A stretch of 64,000 nucleotides of DNA from Odontocerum albicorne (taxonomy: Eukaryota > Arthropoda > Insecta > Trichoptera > Odontoceridae). The first letter of the stretch is position 1, and each line of letters begins with the position of its first letter. Location of the stretch: NCBI GenBank assembly GCA_949825065.1, contig OX463839.1, forward strand, positions 32,497,540-32,561,539, written 5' to 3'. Under the pieces are notes generated by a model. It was not told the DNA's origin. It saw only the letters and a list, made by a program, of their open reading frames with translations, and did not search any database. The position numbers and the translations under genes were made by a program. Positions 1 through 11,160 of this stretch are shown here, one piece after another.

Positions 1-87
1 CTACGGTAACCACGTAATTTTTTTGTTTAAATAAAAAAAAATTTAACCTACAAAAATTCAGTACACTTACTTTCTGGATATGCCTCG
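1..87 (+). mobile_element. 3' end of a mariner element (family A, cut by window edge)
   Basis: The first 87 bases match the 3' ends of the copies at 15597-16527 and 16606-17529: a short AT-rich tail followed by a terminal repeat ending TTTCTGGATATGCCTCG. A TA target dinucleotide follows at 88-89. The body of the element lies left of the window. Confidence 0.85.
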
Positions 88-89
88 TA

Positions 90-397
90 TATGAATTTTT
101 GGACAGTTAGTGACAGACTTGCATTAAAAGTGCAATACGTTTATAATCATGGAATTAAATTTCGTCAATATTAATGTAATACTCGTGCGTATTGCACCCA
201 TTAATGTATTTCGTAGGTAATAATCTTCTAAATAAATAAGACAAAAAAATAAGAAAAAATAAATACAAAAGAAACATTAATCAATGCGATATCTTAATAA
301 TTTTCATAAATTGTAGTTTATTTCCAATTATTTTATATAAAGCTTCTATATCTTATTACTCCTAAAATTCTACATTTGTTTTATTGCTCAATGTGAT
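90..397. other. AT-rich intronic DNA, nothing recognised
   Basis: Low-complexity AT-rich sequence with short A and T runs. I see no coding potential, terminal repeats or RNA gene here. Confidence 0.5.
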
Positions 398-444
398 TCA
401 TTGATAGATTTGTCTATTCTATTGATAGACAAATCTATCAATGA
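398..444. repeat. Perfect 20-bp stem hairpin
   Basis: 398-417 and 425-444 are perfect reverse complements (arm begins TCATTGATAGATTTGTC) around a 7-nt loop. The length fits a small foldback element or a pre-miRNA-like stem. No flanking duplication or coding sequence was found. Confidence 0.75.
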
Positions 445-499
445 GTTACATGTGTTTAAATATACATATTTAGCGCCAATCTACATAGTCCCACATTAT

Positions 500-830
500 C
501 CTTGACAGCAAGTCCGGCCCGTGGCATTAACATTATTTCAGCGGAGAAGATAAACGGATCGGCGGGTTTGTAGTGGGGCGAGGATGCGGGACGAGGACAG
601 AACGCCGTGTGTGGTCTGCCGGTACAAATTTAAAATGCCATCGCGGTCCAGGGTTCGGCCCGGCAAACCGTTTGCCATCTTCGAGCATCTTTTAGAGAAA
701 ATGCTTTAGGAGCGACCGCTTCTCCCCCGCCCATGACCTTTCATAAGCGCCGCGATGTTTCATGGCGCTTTACAAAACATGTCACGAGTGCACGATATCC
801 AGGAATATGACAGTTTAAGCGGAGCGTGGT
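500..830. promoter_or_regulatory. GC-rich complex island, candidate cis-regulatory module
   Basis: Roughly 330 bases of non-repetitive, clearly GC-richer sequence between AT-rich flanks, with no open frame of note and no transposon ends. It includes a stretch around 738-775 with CATAAG and GCGCC motifs. Its place in an intron of patched, a gene with dispersed enhancers, makes a regulatory or conserved non-coding role plausible. This is an inference from composition only. Confidence 0.3.
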
Positions 831-906
831 AAAATAAGGCTTTTGCATTTTAATATAATCAAAATAATAATCTAAAATTGTATTGAAATGGCAAAAGCCT
901 TATTTT
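831..906. repeat. Inverted repeat, 16-bp arms
   Basis: 831-846 (AAAATAAGGCTTTTGC) is the exact reverse complement of 891-906. The intervening 44 bases can pair further, though imperfectly. It resembles a small foldback MITE of about 76 bp. Confidence 0.7.
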
Positions 907-1244
907 TCTTGTTATCTTTTTTATTTATTGATGACATATTTTTTAGGTAATATGGTATTTGGTAAAGATGTCATATGTGAATCAAATAAATAAATTTTCG
1001 CTCATTATTTATTATTGTGGCAATTTGTAAAAAAAATTCCTTTGGCACACAGAAAAAAATTTCAAATAGAATAACACAGACTCCCTGCATAGAATTACTC
1101 ATTTTTTATATATTCAAATTTCCAAAGATTTATGTCGAGATTTTACATTTTCTATACGAAACAGACCTGTATTGATGACTTACAAATATTTTCTAGATAC
1201 AAACGGTATGGTTTGTTTGTGACATATATGTTATATCATATATA

Positions 1245-2193
1245 CGAGGCATATCCAGAAAGTAAGTGTACTGAATTTTTGTAGGTTACAATTTTTTTTA
1301 TTTAAATAAAAAAATTACGTGGTTACCGTAGTACATATGTAAGCTATTTTTCGACATAGTCGCCATTCCTCTCAATGCAGGTGGTGAAGCAGGGTATCAA
1401 CTTTTTGATGCCTTCCTCGAAGTAGTTTCCCGCCAACCCCTCCGTCCACTTCTCCATCTCCTCCTTTACCTCCTCGTCGGTTGAAAACCTTTTTCCACCC
1501 ATGTGCAGCTTCAGGGAGGTAAAGAGATAGTAATCTGAAGGTGCTAGGTCAGGGGAATGCGCGGGATGGTTCAGGACATCCCATTTAAACGAGGCGAGCA
1601 GTTCCTTCGTGTGTGTGGTCTGGCATTGTCGTGCAGCAGGCATACTCCCTTTGTCAGCATGCCTCTCCTCTTGTTCTGAATCGCCCTCCGCAATTTTTTT
1701 AGGGTCTCACAGTATCTTGCAGAGTTGATGGTCTCCCCTTGAGGCATATATTAAATTAAAATTATGCCTTGACAGTCCCAAAACACGGATGCCATGATTT
1801 TCTTCGCTGAAATTGTGGTTTTGAACTTTTTGGCGGAGGGTGAAGAGGTGTGACGTGACCGTTTTTAAACTCGCGACACCACTTGTACACACTCGTACGA
1901 TTCATAGCTTTATCACCATATGCAGTTTTCACCTCATTATAAACCTCAACCGGAGGTTTTCCCTTCCAAACGAGATAACGGATGACGCCGCGTATTTCGC
2001 ACTTGACGGGAGATTGGATTGACATTTTTCACGAAACGTGTTATCGCGTCGACACTTCTCAACGTACTGACCTCGAACCGGTCTCGTTGCGGAGGGGAAG
2101 GGTCAGGCTACACGGAAGTGTAGCCAACATGTCGAAAATAAAATCCATCCGGTCGTGAGAGCCTCAGTACACTTACTTTCTGGATACGCATAG
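1245..2193 (-). mobile_element. Mariner family A copy, internally deleted
   Basis: Terminal repeats CGAGGCATATCCAGAAAG (1245) and its complement near 2193 are flanked by TA at 1243-1244 and 2194-2195. The 949-bp element is reversed. A frame at 1762-2025 carries the N-terminal helix-turn-helix region (MSIQSPVKCEIRGVIRYLVW). A frame at 1344-1643 carries the C-terminal end with SPDLAPSDYYLF, which holds the third catalytic Asp of DD34D transposases. A deletion near 1850 joins the DNA-binding part out of frame to the catalytic part and removes the DETW motif. The copy is non-autonomous and its deletion is complementary to those in the copies at 15597 and 16606. Confidence 0.92.
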
Positions 2194-2195
2194 TA

Positions 2196-2705
2196 TAAAA
2201 CGTATAATGATGTTTGTCATATCGTGATGCATTTTATAGATATGTTAATCCTATTTGTTTCTATTTGTATTGATTTCCTCAGTAAGATAAGCAGACAGAT
2301 GCCTAGTTTACCGGGGTCAAGATTCGTGAAGTCGTCAAGAACTTGCCAAGTTCCTATGATATTTATTAGATAAAGTATTATTGTATAATGTATCACTTAA
2401 TCATTTATTCACCTTCCTCACTCTCATCATGCGCGGGTTGGGGGTGCAACGCTGAGACGATTATCTTCCAATGCCATCTGCTATCATTAGTATTTCTACC
2501 TAGGGCAGTCCAGGCTTTCCTCAGCCAGCCTCATAATTAGTCATTCCCAGACGTGTCTCGGACGTCAAATTGGTCTCCGTCTCCTCTGAAGGGGTCGACA
2601 AGGAGGCGTTTGGTGAACGATAGACATTATCAATAAGTATCCCAACCATCTCAGCTGATTATTCTGAATATAATGAACCAAAAGTTCAATTTTTAGGGTT
2701 TTATG
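2196..2705. other. Unassigned intronic DNA
   Basis: The first half is AT-rich. From about 2410 to 2610 it is more complex and GC-richer, ending near CTGAAGGGGTCGAC. It may be an old repeat or a conserved island. No open frame or terminal repeat supports either reading. Confidence 0.35.
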
Positions 2706-2707
2706 TA

Positions 2708-3999
2708 AGAGGGCAGTTTAATAAGTACCCGTGTTTGACGACATATGGCGTTACTAAGGCAAGTTGCTGTTACCATCGTGTGCTGACATCTGTTAAACGA
2801 CGCCAAAAACAAATTTAACACTGATTCATAGGTTAGTTTGTATTTGACAGTCATTGCAGTAAGCAGTGGAACGTGGTTTTCGCTAAAATTGAGAAAGTCC
2901 AGTATCGTTCAGTTAGTCGCGTTTTGCTTTTGGATGGGAAAACGTGTGAGGAGATAAAAGCGAAATTGGATGATATTTATGGGAACCCTTCGCCATCAAT
3001 GACAACAGTTAGATATTGGTTCAACGAATTTGAACGTGGTCGAACATCCGTTTTTGATGAGGATCGCCCAGGACGCCCGGCAGATGTGGTTAGTGAGGAA
3101 AACATTGAAAAAGTTCACGACGTGATTCTCGCTGATCATCGAACGAAAGTGCGTGAAGTGGCAGAGGCCATAAGTTTGTCGACAGGAACGGCAATTAATA
3201 TTTTACATGATAAGTTCGCGATGAAAAATTTGTCGGCCCGATGGCTGCCGCGATTGCTTACGGTGGACAACAAGCGCGTGTGGCTTTCAACTTCAAAGCT
3301 GTGTTTGGAGCAATTTAAGCGAGATCTGAAGGGAGTTTTTGCGTCGAGTTGTCACCGTCGATGAAACCTGGATTCATCATCATACACTGAAAACCAAGCA
3401 ACAATCAAAACAATGGGTTGCTTCCGGTGAATCCGCTCCAAAGAAGGTGAAGACGATCCCATCGGCCGGAAAAGTTATGGCGACTATTTTTTGGGGGTGT
3501 GAAGGGCGTAATACTCATGGACTTCTTATAAAAACGACCACTGGACAATACTACATTGAGTTATGGGACCGCTTTGACAAGAAATTAAAGGAAACACGGC
3601 CCCATTTGGCGAAGAAGAAAGTGCTGTTTCACCACGACAACGGACCAGCACATTCATCCGGAGTTGTCGCCGCCAAACTGCATGAATCGCGTTATGAATT
3701 GCTGCCCCCCCCCCCCACTATTCGCCCGACCTGGCTCCGTGCTATTTCTTCTTATTCCCAAACACGAAGAAATGGCTCGCAGGAAAAAAAAATATGGTCA
3801 AATGAGGAGGTCATCGTCGAGACAGAGGCGTATTTTGCAGAGCTCGACAATTCCTATTTTTTGGAGGGGTTAAAAAATGGCAGGGACGTAGGGGAAAGTG
3901 TATATCCCTAAAAGGGGACTATGTTGAAAAATAAATAATTTGTTTTCGAACAAAATGGCGTCTTCATTCCTAACACGGGTACTTATTGAACCGCCATCG
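2708..3999 (+). mobile_element. Full-length mariner element (family B)
   Basis: Terminal repeats at both ends share AATAAGTACCCGTGTT and are flanked by TA at 2706-2707 and 4000-4001. At 1292 bp this is the normal length for a mariner. It carries one transposase pseudogene on the + strand. Confidence 0.93.
2873..3911 (+). pseudogene. Mariner transposase, frameshifted
   Basis: DD34D transposase that would cut and join at TA sites. The reading begins at GTG 2873, apparently a mutated ATG. The N-terminal helix-turn-helix region runs to about residue 110 and includes RGRTSVFDEDRPGRP. A frameshift near 3340 moves to a second frame with VTVDETWIHHH (first Asp) and LFHHDNGPAHSS (second Asp). A run of 12 C (3705-3716) causes another frameshift before the YSPDLAP motif. 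The third catalytic Asp position reads Cys (APCYFF in the shifted frame). The gene is therefore dead even apart from its frameshifts. Residue patterns fit mariner generally; I did not fix the subfamily. Confidence 0.9.
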
Positions 4000-4001
4000 T
4001 A

Positions 4002-5039
4002 TTCGGTAATTTCTTATCATATCCCTCCTTGCAACGCCTATGACTCCTCTAAAATACAATGTCATTTCTTCCGCGTGCATGCTTGATTTGACCCTTCGGT
4101 CAGAATCCATCGCTCGTGACTATACACATACGTTGCTATAGACCGCTTCAAAGGATGTCGTGTAGAACACGCTTGCCTCGTCATTCTTCTCTCTAGGTGA
4201 TCGTCCTCAGAAAATAAAAATATATTATTTGTGTTACGTTTATCGTATTTATTTATGTTATGTGCAAAAAATAATTGTACAAATATAATAATATTGTATA
4301 TCAGGGATTTTACTGGAAAACAATGTATGAGTGAATCAAACTTCATTAATTTTCCATCACTAATTTATCCTCAATGTATTTTGTGCTCCTCACGAATCTT
4401 AGTTGCGCCAATAATGCTTGAATTGGCACAACCCTATTTGTCAGGCCACCTTAGCGCTGCCAGCAGATGCTGTCCATCTGCCTGGGCTAGTAGCGGCCAG
4501 CGGGGAGAGGGACACGTTTGCAGATTTATGCATGTCACTGGCGCTACACACGACGTATGTAAACATGCTCTTCATTTCAACTCGGCCAGCATTCCTCCTC
4601 CGTTATTTATTCTATCTTCCTCGCTAGCCACTTCGACATGCGTAATCGATGGAATGTTTCGTTTGTGGTTCATTCGATTTATTTGGACGTGTTTCGCATA
4701 AGTTTTCTTGAAATATTAGTTTTCAATATTTTGTGATGTTCTCTCCGCCTCTGACATCGCTAAGTACATTAGTAATATTTCAATTTAAATTAATGTTTAA
4801 TCGTAAAGTAAACAATAATTAGCAGATTATTAATATAGCGCATTTCTTTGTTTTTTAAATTTATAAAATGTCGCATTAACTGCTTCAAATAACTTCAGGT
4901 GGAATATGATCTAAAAGTAAGATATACGAAACCAGGAAGGGAAAAACGAATAGCAAGTCACCAGACTATATAGTATTGGCACCAGAAATACTGCATCTGA
5001 TTTCTGGACAGATCAAAATTATACCGATCAAGTTCTGAC
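4002..5039. other. Intronic DNA with one GC-richer island
   Basis: Mostly AT-rich. About 4430-4640 is more complex, with paired CAGATG and CATCTG E-box-like motifs near 4465-4482. It is a weak enhancer candidate; open frames across it lack any recognisable domain. Confidence 0.3.
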
Positions 5040-5149
5040 TCAGGTTCAATGGGCATAACATATGTTAGTTTAAAAAGGCCCGTGCTTCTAGTAGGTGGTC
5101 AATCGGTGTAAATTATATTTTTGTCAAGTTATTTAAGCATCTCAATTGA

Positions 5150-5360
5150 AAACTTGACGACTTCCATGCCCTAGCTGGTATGACGCCTGTGAATCGACTC
5201 GGGGGTTGTAAGTTTGATTCCCGTTGGTATCCGACTTTTTTAAAAGGGTTTCAGACTGGTTTTCATTTAAGGCCTCTTTAATGTCCATCTAGTTGGTTGG
5301 AAGAGATTGCCACATGATATAAACCCACCAGATTGTATTGTATCCAACGAAAGTGTCATA
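5150..5360 (+). mobile_element. SINE/LINE-tail-like repeat
   Basis: The segment near 5170-5225 has a degenerate tRNA-type B box (GTTTGATTCCC). It is followed at 5290-5320 by GTTGGTTGGAAGAGATTGCC. That tail recurs at 63515-63545 and in reverse at 11030-11100 and 13940-14015. This points to a tRNA-derived SINE sharing a LINE 3' tail. Ends are not defined. Confidence 0.5.
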
Positions 5361-6450
5361 CAATAGTACAAAACTTAATTAAGCTACGAACTTTTGAATA
5401 AATGATATGAGATAATTTGCTTGAGTGAATATATTTTCTTGGAAATTTTTTGTTTCAGATGATTTTCAGAATTATCGATTGGATGTGTTTTTATGAAACC
5501 TAAATTTAAAGCGTAACAAAAAAATAACTAGGTTTTGTAGATAAGTTTTTTTGTAAATTTTCAAAACATACTCGTATATGTATACAATAGCTGCCTTGCT
5601 TTCGCATGATTAAAATTTTCCCTGTTTATTAAGCATTCAGATTTCCTAAAGAACACAGCCTCGGTATTGTTTTGATCATGTATTGAATTTGCTGCAAAAA
5701 TCGATAAAATCTATCACTAAAAAATCCACTTGGCATGAATCCCTAGTTCTTGAAGTCATTATCAATCAGGCTGTAAAGAAATACATCGAAATTCTCAGCT
5801 TCATATTCACGGTGCGCACTGGAAGTATCGAGTTCCCGATCAAGAAGGCAATTATTTTCATAACCTTTGATGGCAAAATTTAATCCTTATAGGTCACTCG
5901 TGTTGCGGTTGCTCGTGTGTAAAGAATGTCACGTAGTCACAAGACATAATATACCGAGAGATCCGAAGAAACTACGAAAATACGAGTATAGTTTTGGAAT
6001 GTCTAAAATTTATAAACTTTTATAAGGGGGAAATATACTAAATAATTATAAATAGTATAAGAACACATTTAGCATAATAATAATTCATTTTAGTGATAAT
6101 AATTCAATTTTGTTATAATTTAATAATTCGATGACGTTTTGAAACGTTGTAAGACGAAGACAAAACACGTTGCAGTAATGTAGTTTGACTAATTTAATAT
6201 AATTTTCGGTATCAAGTTATTATCCTCGTATATGAGTGAACGATGAAAACCAATTATACAAAGTTAGTATGAATTTAAGTTAAATTAGCTCATCATTTCA
6301 TTGAAGTATTCTAACATAAAATATAAGCTAGAAATCAAACAAAAATCGTAAATTTTTTAAAACATTGTTTCGATCGATCACCCTTTAGAATGTATGTACG
6401 TAGTATTCGAGGATTATTTTAGGCAGGGTTAAATTTTTTCAGGCCCTATA
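5361..6450. other. AT-rich intronic DNA with unassigned segment
   Basis: Contains two TACTCGTA-type octamers (5569, 5981). An open frame at 5683-5883 has no recognisable domain. I see no transposon ends. Confidence 0.35.
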
Positions 6451-6458
6451 CTCCAGAC

Positions 6459-7806
6459 CAGGGGTCGGCAACCTTTTAGCTGTGGTGTGCCAAGCCACTC
6501 TACCAATATGATTCAGGGTGCCGCCTTAATTCTAAATTATATAATGGGGTTCTAGAGGAGAAGAATTTTATACCTTTATCTTTTAAATTTATCTTTTAAA
6601 CATATTTATTAAAAAATAACATAAAATTCTAACATAAATTTTTTTAAATTAATGTTCTTGCTGTCAAAACAATTTATGAATGAAGCAAGAATATCCTGCC
6701 CCTTAATTGTCCCAGACAGAGGAATCAAATTGCACAATTCTTCATAAACTTGACCTTTATCACAATACCGTGCAAATACTGCAAGCCGCGCAATATCATT
6801 TACATCGGTACTTTCATCAACAGCGACGCTAAATGCAACAGCTTCTTGTAATCCAGAATTCTGTTTTGTTGTTACATTGTCTGCCATTTCAGTTATTCTT
6901 CTTTCAATTGTTCGCGCAGAAGCCGGTATTTCTCGAATTCGGGATAATATGGTTTGTTGGTTAGGTAAATCGCTAAACAACTTTTCAGCACTTTTTATAA
7001 AGATTTCCTTTATATATTCCCCATCTGTAAAGGGTTTGCCTTTGGCAGCTATGCAATGAGCAATTGCGAAGCTGCATTCTGTCGCTTTAGGCTTCGTTCC
7101 AGTTATTCCACAAAAAAAAGTTACTTGTTTCTTATAACCAGAAACAGCTCTCTTTATAGTTTCACATTTCTCATCGTTGCTATTAAATGTGGACTGATGT
7201 TTGGTTTGGAAATGTCTTTGTACACTTGACGTGCGGCATACGACACTTTCGCGACATATCGCACATACAGCACGATCCTTTTGTTGTATAAATCCATATT
7301 CATTCGTCCAATAGTCTTGAAACCCGCGAACATTTAGTTTTTGTTTCTTACCCTCCATTTGATTAAATATGGATGAATTATAACAAATATTAAACCAATA
7401 AGATACAAGTCTTCACAAAAAAGTTAGAACGGAAAGTAACGACCAGTATTAAACGAAATGCAAGTTTAACTGGTATTACAGGCAAATGGTGCGCAGTAGC
7501 AAAACGAGAAAGAGAGGGGCGAATGTCATTCCGGCTTGAACATACGTGAAGTCCGCTTCGATAACTAGTCGGCGCTACGCATGTTTCATCCCTTTTACTC
7601 CGAATGCGCTCTCACTCACCCTTCGCGCAGATTTTCGTGACATTGGCGAGCCACGTTAGATAAATAATTATAATTAAACATTTTCTCTTATTTAAAAATC
7701 ACTTCGTCTCGATATTTTCGCGATTTCCCTGATTATTTGTAGAGTGCCATTCAGAACCCCATCGCGTGCCAAGCCTGGCACGCGTGCCATAGGTTGCCGA
7801 CGCCTG
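6459..7806 (-). mobile_element. hAT transposon with exact 8-bp target duplication
   Basis: The left end CAGGGGTCGGCAACCT (6459) and right end AGGTTGCCGACGCCTG (to 7806) form a 16-bp inverted repeat with one mismatch. Identical 8-bp CTCCAGAC copies flank it at 6451-6458 and 7807-7814, the expected hAT footprint. The element is 1348 bp and keeps only the N-terminal part of its transposase, so it is an internal deletion derivative. Confidence 0.95.
6609..7358 (-). pseudogene. hAT transposase N-terminal half (BED zinc finger, ZBED/SCAND3-like)
   Basis: The 249-codon frame starts MEGKKQKLNVRGFQDYW. Residues 32-54 form a C-x2-C-x13-H-x4-H BED-type zinc finger that would bind the element ends. VAVDESTD near residue 181 matches the first catalytic Asp region of hAT transposases of the ZBED5/SCAND3/GTF2IRD2-related group. 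The frame ends after KKFMLEFYVIF. The rest of the RNase H-like core and the C-terminal dimerisation domain are absent, consistent with a deleted element. Confidence 0.88.
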
Positions 7807-7814
7807 CTCCAGAC

Positions 7815-8252
7815 CGTACCCGAGACGGACAAATTCGATAGTTGAAAGAAACGTCACGCTCGGGCACGCATATTCCGAAAATACCTCCGCCCTGTCTATT
7901 TGTGCCAATAGTTGAGAAAATACGTAATGTTTGTCCGATAGATCTTTCAAGACGTGTGCCAATCTGGCTATTTCTGCGGACCGAATGTGCTCATCGGAAA
8001 TTTAAAACGCGAATTCGCGCGCTAATTCTAGCCAAAGCAATAAAATCAAAATTATTTCCTCGGAATGAAAAATTTAAATTCAATGACTTGCATATAATTT
8101 ACAGCTTCCGAAATGTTGATCGTATTTTTTTTATATTCATTGTTGCCGTTTTGCTTTTCTTTCTTGCAACATACACACAGCGGGACGTAAATTAAAGCTC
8201 AATTATCCCTGTTATTTTCTAAAATAGTTCAATTCAATAGATTTTTCAAAGA
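7815..8252. other. Intronic DNA between hAT and mariner elements
   Basis: About 7815-8030 is moderately GC-rich and complex (includes GCGAATTCGCGC near 8010); the rest is AT-rich. An open frame at 7842-8195 has no recognisable domain. It may be conserved non-coding DNA or an old repeat. Confidence 0.3.
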
Positions 8253-8254
8253 TA

Positions 8255-9812
8255 CAATGGGAGGTCAATAAATTCCCAGAATGAAGGGGAAAAGGTGAAA
8301 ATAACATTTTTTAATTTTTCCTTTTCAATATATTCACCTACTCCAATACATTTTCAGGTATTTCAATAAGCTTATTTATCAGGTCTGTAAATATGAAACC
8401 GGAATTTGCTCATAGGTGGCTCTAGTTGTCAATGTGGTGACTGTCAAACCGCGTCATTGGCGCCTTTTTCTTGTGTTTACATTTGTCAAAGACTTTTAAC
8501 TCACAACAATACAAGTTTAAAACAACTATCTATGTTTTCATAGCGTTGAACATGTCTGTTTTTGTGCCTGAAAACTACGATTTGTGGAGAGTATTGATTT
8601 TCTGTTACCATTTGAATAAAACTGCTGCAGAATCGCATCGAATGCTTGTCGAAGCTTACGGTAAGCACTCTTGGTAAATCACAGTGCTTTGAATGGTTTA
8701 AAAAATTCAAAAGGAGCGATTTTGACGTGAGAAACGAAGAACGTGGAAGACCATCGAGAAAGTTTGAAGACGCCGAATTGCAAGCATTGTTAGATGAGGA
8801 TGACGCTGAAACGCAACAACAACTCGCGGATCAATGAAATGGGACACGAGAAGCCGTCTCCACACACGTTTGAAAGCCATAGGAAAGATCCAGAAGGTGG
8901 GAAAATGGGTTCCACATGAACTGAATGAAAATCGAAAGTGACAGCAGGAAAACCGAAAAACCACTTGCGAAATGCTGCTCGCCAGGTACAAAAGAAAATT
9001 ATTTCTCCGTCGAATTGTGACTGGCGATGAAAAATGGATATATTTCGAGAATCCTAAGCGTAAAAGATCATGGGTAACTCCTAGCAAACCAGCGACATCG
9101 ACTGCAAGGCCAAATCGCTATGGACGGAAGACAATGCTCTGTGTTTGGTGGAATCAAAAAGGTGTTATATATTATGAGCTGCTAAAACTTGGCGAAACCG
9201 TTAATACTGAACGCTACCGACAACAAATGATGGATTTGAACCAAGCATTGCGTGAAAAACGACCAGAATATCAAAAGAGGCAACACAAAGTGATTTTGCT
9301 TCATGATAATGCACCATCGCACACAGCAAAACCGGTCAAGGAAACGGTTGAGGCGTTTAGTTGGCAAATATTTTCGCATGCAGCTTACTCACCAGACTTG
9401 GCTCCATCCGATTACTACTTATTTGCATCGATGATTGGTTTGCCTCAAAAGAGCAAGTTTTTTTGGCGTGGCGTCTCCCTCGCCAAAATTTCGCTGTAAA
9501 TTTCTTCCCTCGAGTTTTTTTTCCATATTTGGAAACAAATAATAGTCAGACGGAGTCAGGTCTGGGCAGTAGAGAGTGTGATTGAATGTTTGGAAGCCAC
9601 AGTTGTGAAGAGCAGCCAATGCAAAATTTAATCTTTGTTGTTTCTGCTGAGATCTAAAAACTGTCATGAACAGTCGATGCGTTGAAGTGGCGTGAGAAAT
9701 CAGTCTAAAGCTTGGTGAATATACTAATAATGAGTCATATTATCGGAACATGCGCATGCGCACTACCGCCCCCTCAACCCCTTCATTCCGCGAATATATT
9801 GACCTCCCTTCG
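8255..9812 (+). mobile_element. Mariner element (family C), chimeric interior
   Basis: Terminal repeats share GGGAGGTCAAT and GAATGAAGGGG and are flanked by TA at 8253-8254 and 9813-9814. The 1558-bp element exceeds normal mariner length. It holds a + strand transposase to about 9475, then a reversed piece of a different mariner-like C-terminus (minus frame within 9419-9667, motif PDLTPSDYYLF). Confidence 0.88.
8551..9499 (+). pseudogene. Mariner transposase, several stops and frameshifts
   Basis: Starts MSVFVPENYDLWRVLIFCYH. A frame change near 8665 separates the first helix-turn-helix from CFEWFKKFKRSDFDV. Stops follow LADQ (8837) and ENRK (about 8940). The catalytic part (8972-9499) is long and open, with VTGDEKWIYF, LLHDNAPSHTAK and SPDLAPSDYYLF giving all three Asp in DD34D spacing. 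The tail after LFASM is deleted so that DDWFASKEQVF follows directly. It resembles the lineage at 46503-47540 more than the other mariners here. Confidence 0.88.
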
Positions 9813-9814
9813 TA

Positions 9815-10679
9815 AAATCCTATTTCCCTTTGCTTCACAATACATTAACTACACATTTTAGAAAATTATTAAATAATTACTTTCTGAATGTATTGCATTA
9901 CGAGAATATTTATCCAGACCTCGCTGTGCTTGGGTTGTTTGAAATTTTCCATATCTGTTATGGAAACACCTATGTGTCTGTCTAATACCATTATATACGT
10001 ATATTACGTAAGAACAATGTTATTAAATTGTAAATTTATTTAGCTTTACTTCCAATTTCAATATATACTCGTAACTACGAGTATTAAAGTGCATAACACA
10101 TTTATAATTTGACTAACGCTTAACCTCCTTTTCAAACGATTTTCCGAATCGTATTTAATTTATGATTTGTTGTGTTTTGTTGAATTTGTGCTTAACTATT
10201 TAAATATAAATCAGATACTAGGCACACAATAAAAATAATACAAATATTATTACTATGAAATGTTGATTTTAAAGTAAAATGAAAACTCGAAGAAATATAA
10301 AATGAATGTTAAAAAAATATATCCTTTATACTTGTAACATGTTCATGACGAGTTGATCCCATATGCAAAGCTTTGTTAAATTGCAATCAAAATTAAAAAT
10401 GTGCAAGAAATATTTAGGAAATTTTTAAACTATCATAACTAAAAACAATTGAAGCCCAAATACCGTCGACGGGGGATTAAGTTTATTTTATATAAAAATA
10501 TCTGATTTTTTAAATTAAATCTGGGTTTAATGAAATTAAATCTGACATACACTTGATTTAGAATATTATTTTTAATTGAAAGGGGGCATATTTTTGCTAA
10601 GAAATTTATTTTTATGGAATTATTTTTACACTGAAAATACTAAATAATATCAAGATGTTAAGCACGATAAAAAAATACT
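9815..10679. other. AT-rich intronic DNA
   Basis: No genes or terminal repeats seen. It contains a paired octamer palindrome at 10066-10083, listed separately. Confidence 0.45.
10066..10083. repeat. Palindromic pair of TACTCGTA octamers
   Basis: TACTCGTA at 10066-10073 and TACGAGTA at 10076-10083 form an 18-bp inverted repeat separated by AC. They belong to the octamer enriched across the window. Confidence 0.8.
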
Positions 10680-10880
10680 CAGACGGCGCGGGCGATAGCA
10701 AATATCGCGAGATAAATGGATGTTTTCAATATGGAAGTGCCTAGTGCGATGTCAAAGCAGAGTCGCCCGTCGAGAATGTCGGTTGGCTGTCACTCTGGGC
10801 CGCGATGGCATCTGCTCTTGAGGAATATGATAATGTTATGGATGAGGAATACATCACATTACATATAGATCAGACAGTTC
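10680..10880. promoter_or_regulatory. GC-richer complex island, candidate regulatory module
   Basis: Begins near CAGACGGCGCGGGCGATAGC and stays complex for about 150 bases in strongly AT-rich surroundings, without coding potential or repeat ends. The regulatory role is inferred from composition and its place in a patched intron. Confidence 0.3.
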
Positions 10881-11024
10881 GCTTCATCAATATCCAACTA
10901 GAATTGTAGAACAAATACTTCACACGTAACCTCCATTTACAGGGTTGACGAACAGTAAATAAATACAATTTTAACTTTATTATTAAATAAACTGGTATTG
11001 AATTTGTATTGTATTATATTGTAT

Positions 11025-11160
11025 TGCACTTCCGTTGTATACAGTACAATATGGCAGGTTTATTGCTATGCAGCAATCCCTTCAACCAGTCAGATAAATG
11101 TAAAAGAGGGCTTAAGTGGGAACCAAACTGAAACTCTTTTTTTTTTTTTAATAATCTGGT
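11025..11160 (-). mobile_element. LINE/SINE 3' tail fragment
   Basis: On the minus strand it reads TGGTTGAAGGGATTGCTGC followed by CAATAAACCTGCCATATTG. This is the same tail seen at 13940-14015 (minus), 5290-5345 and 63515-63560. Only the tail is recognisable. Confidence 0.55.

Noticed and set aside
4231..4701. 156-codon + strand frame
   Set aside because: No recognisable domain, atypical composition, and it mixes AT-rich and GC-rich stretches without coding bias.
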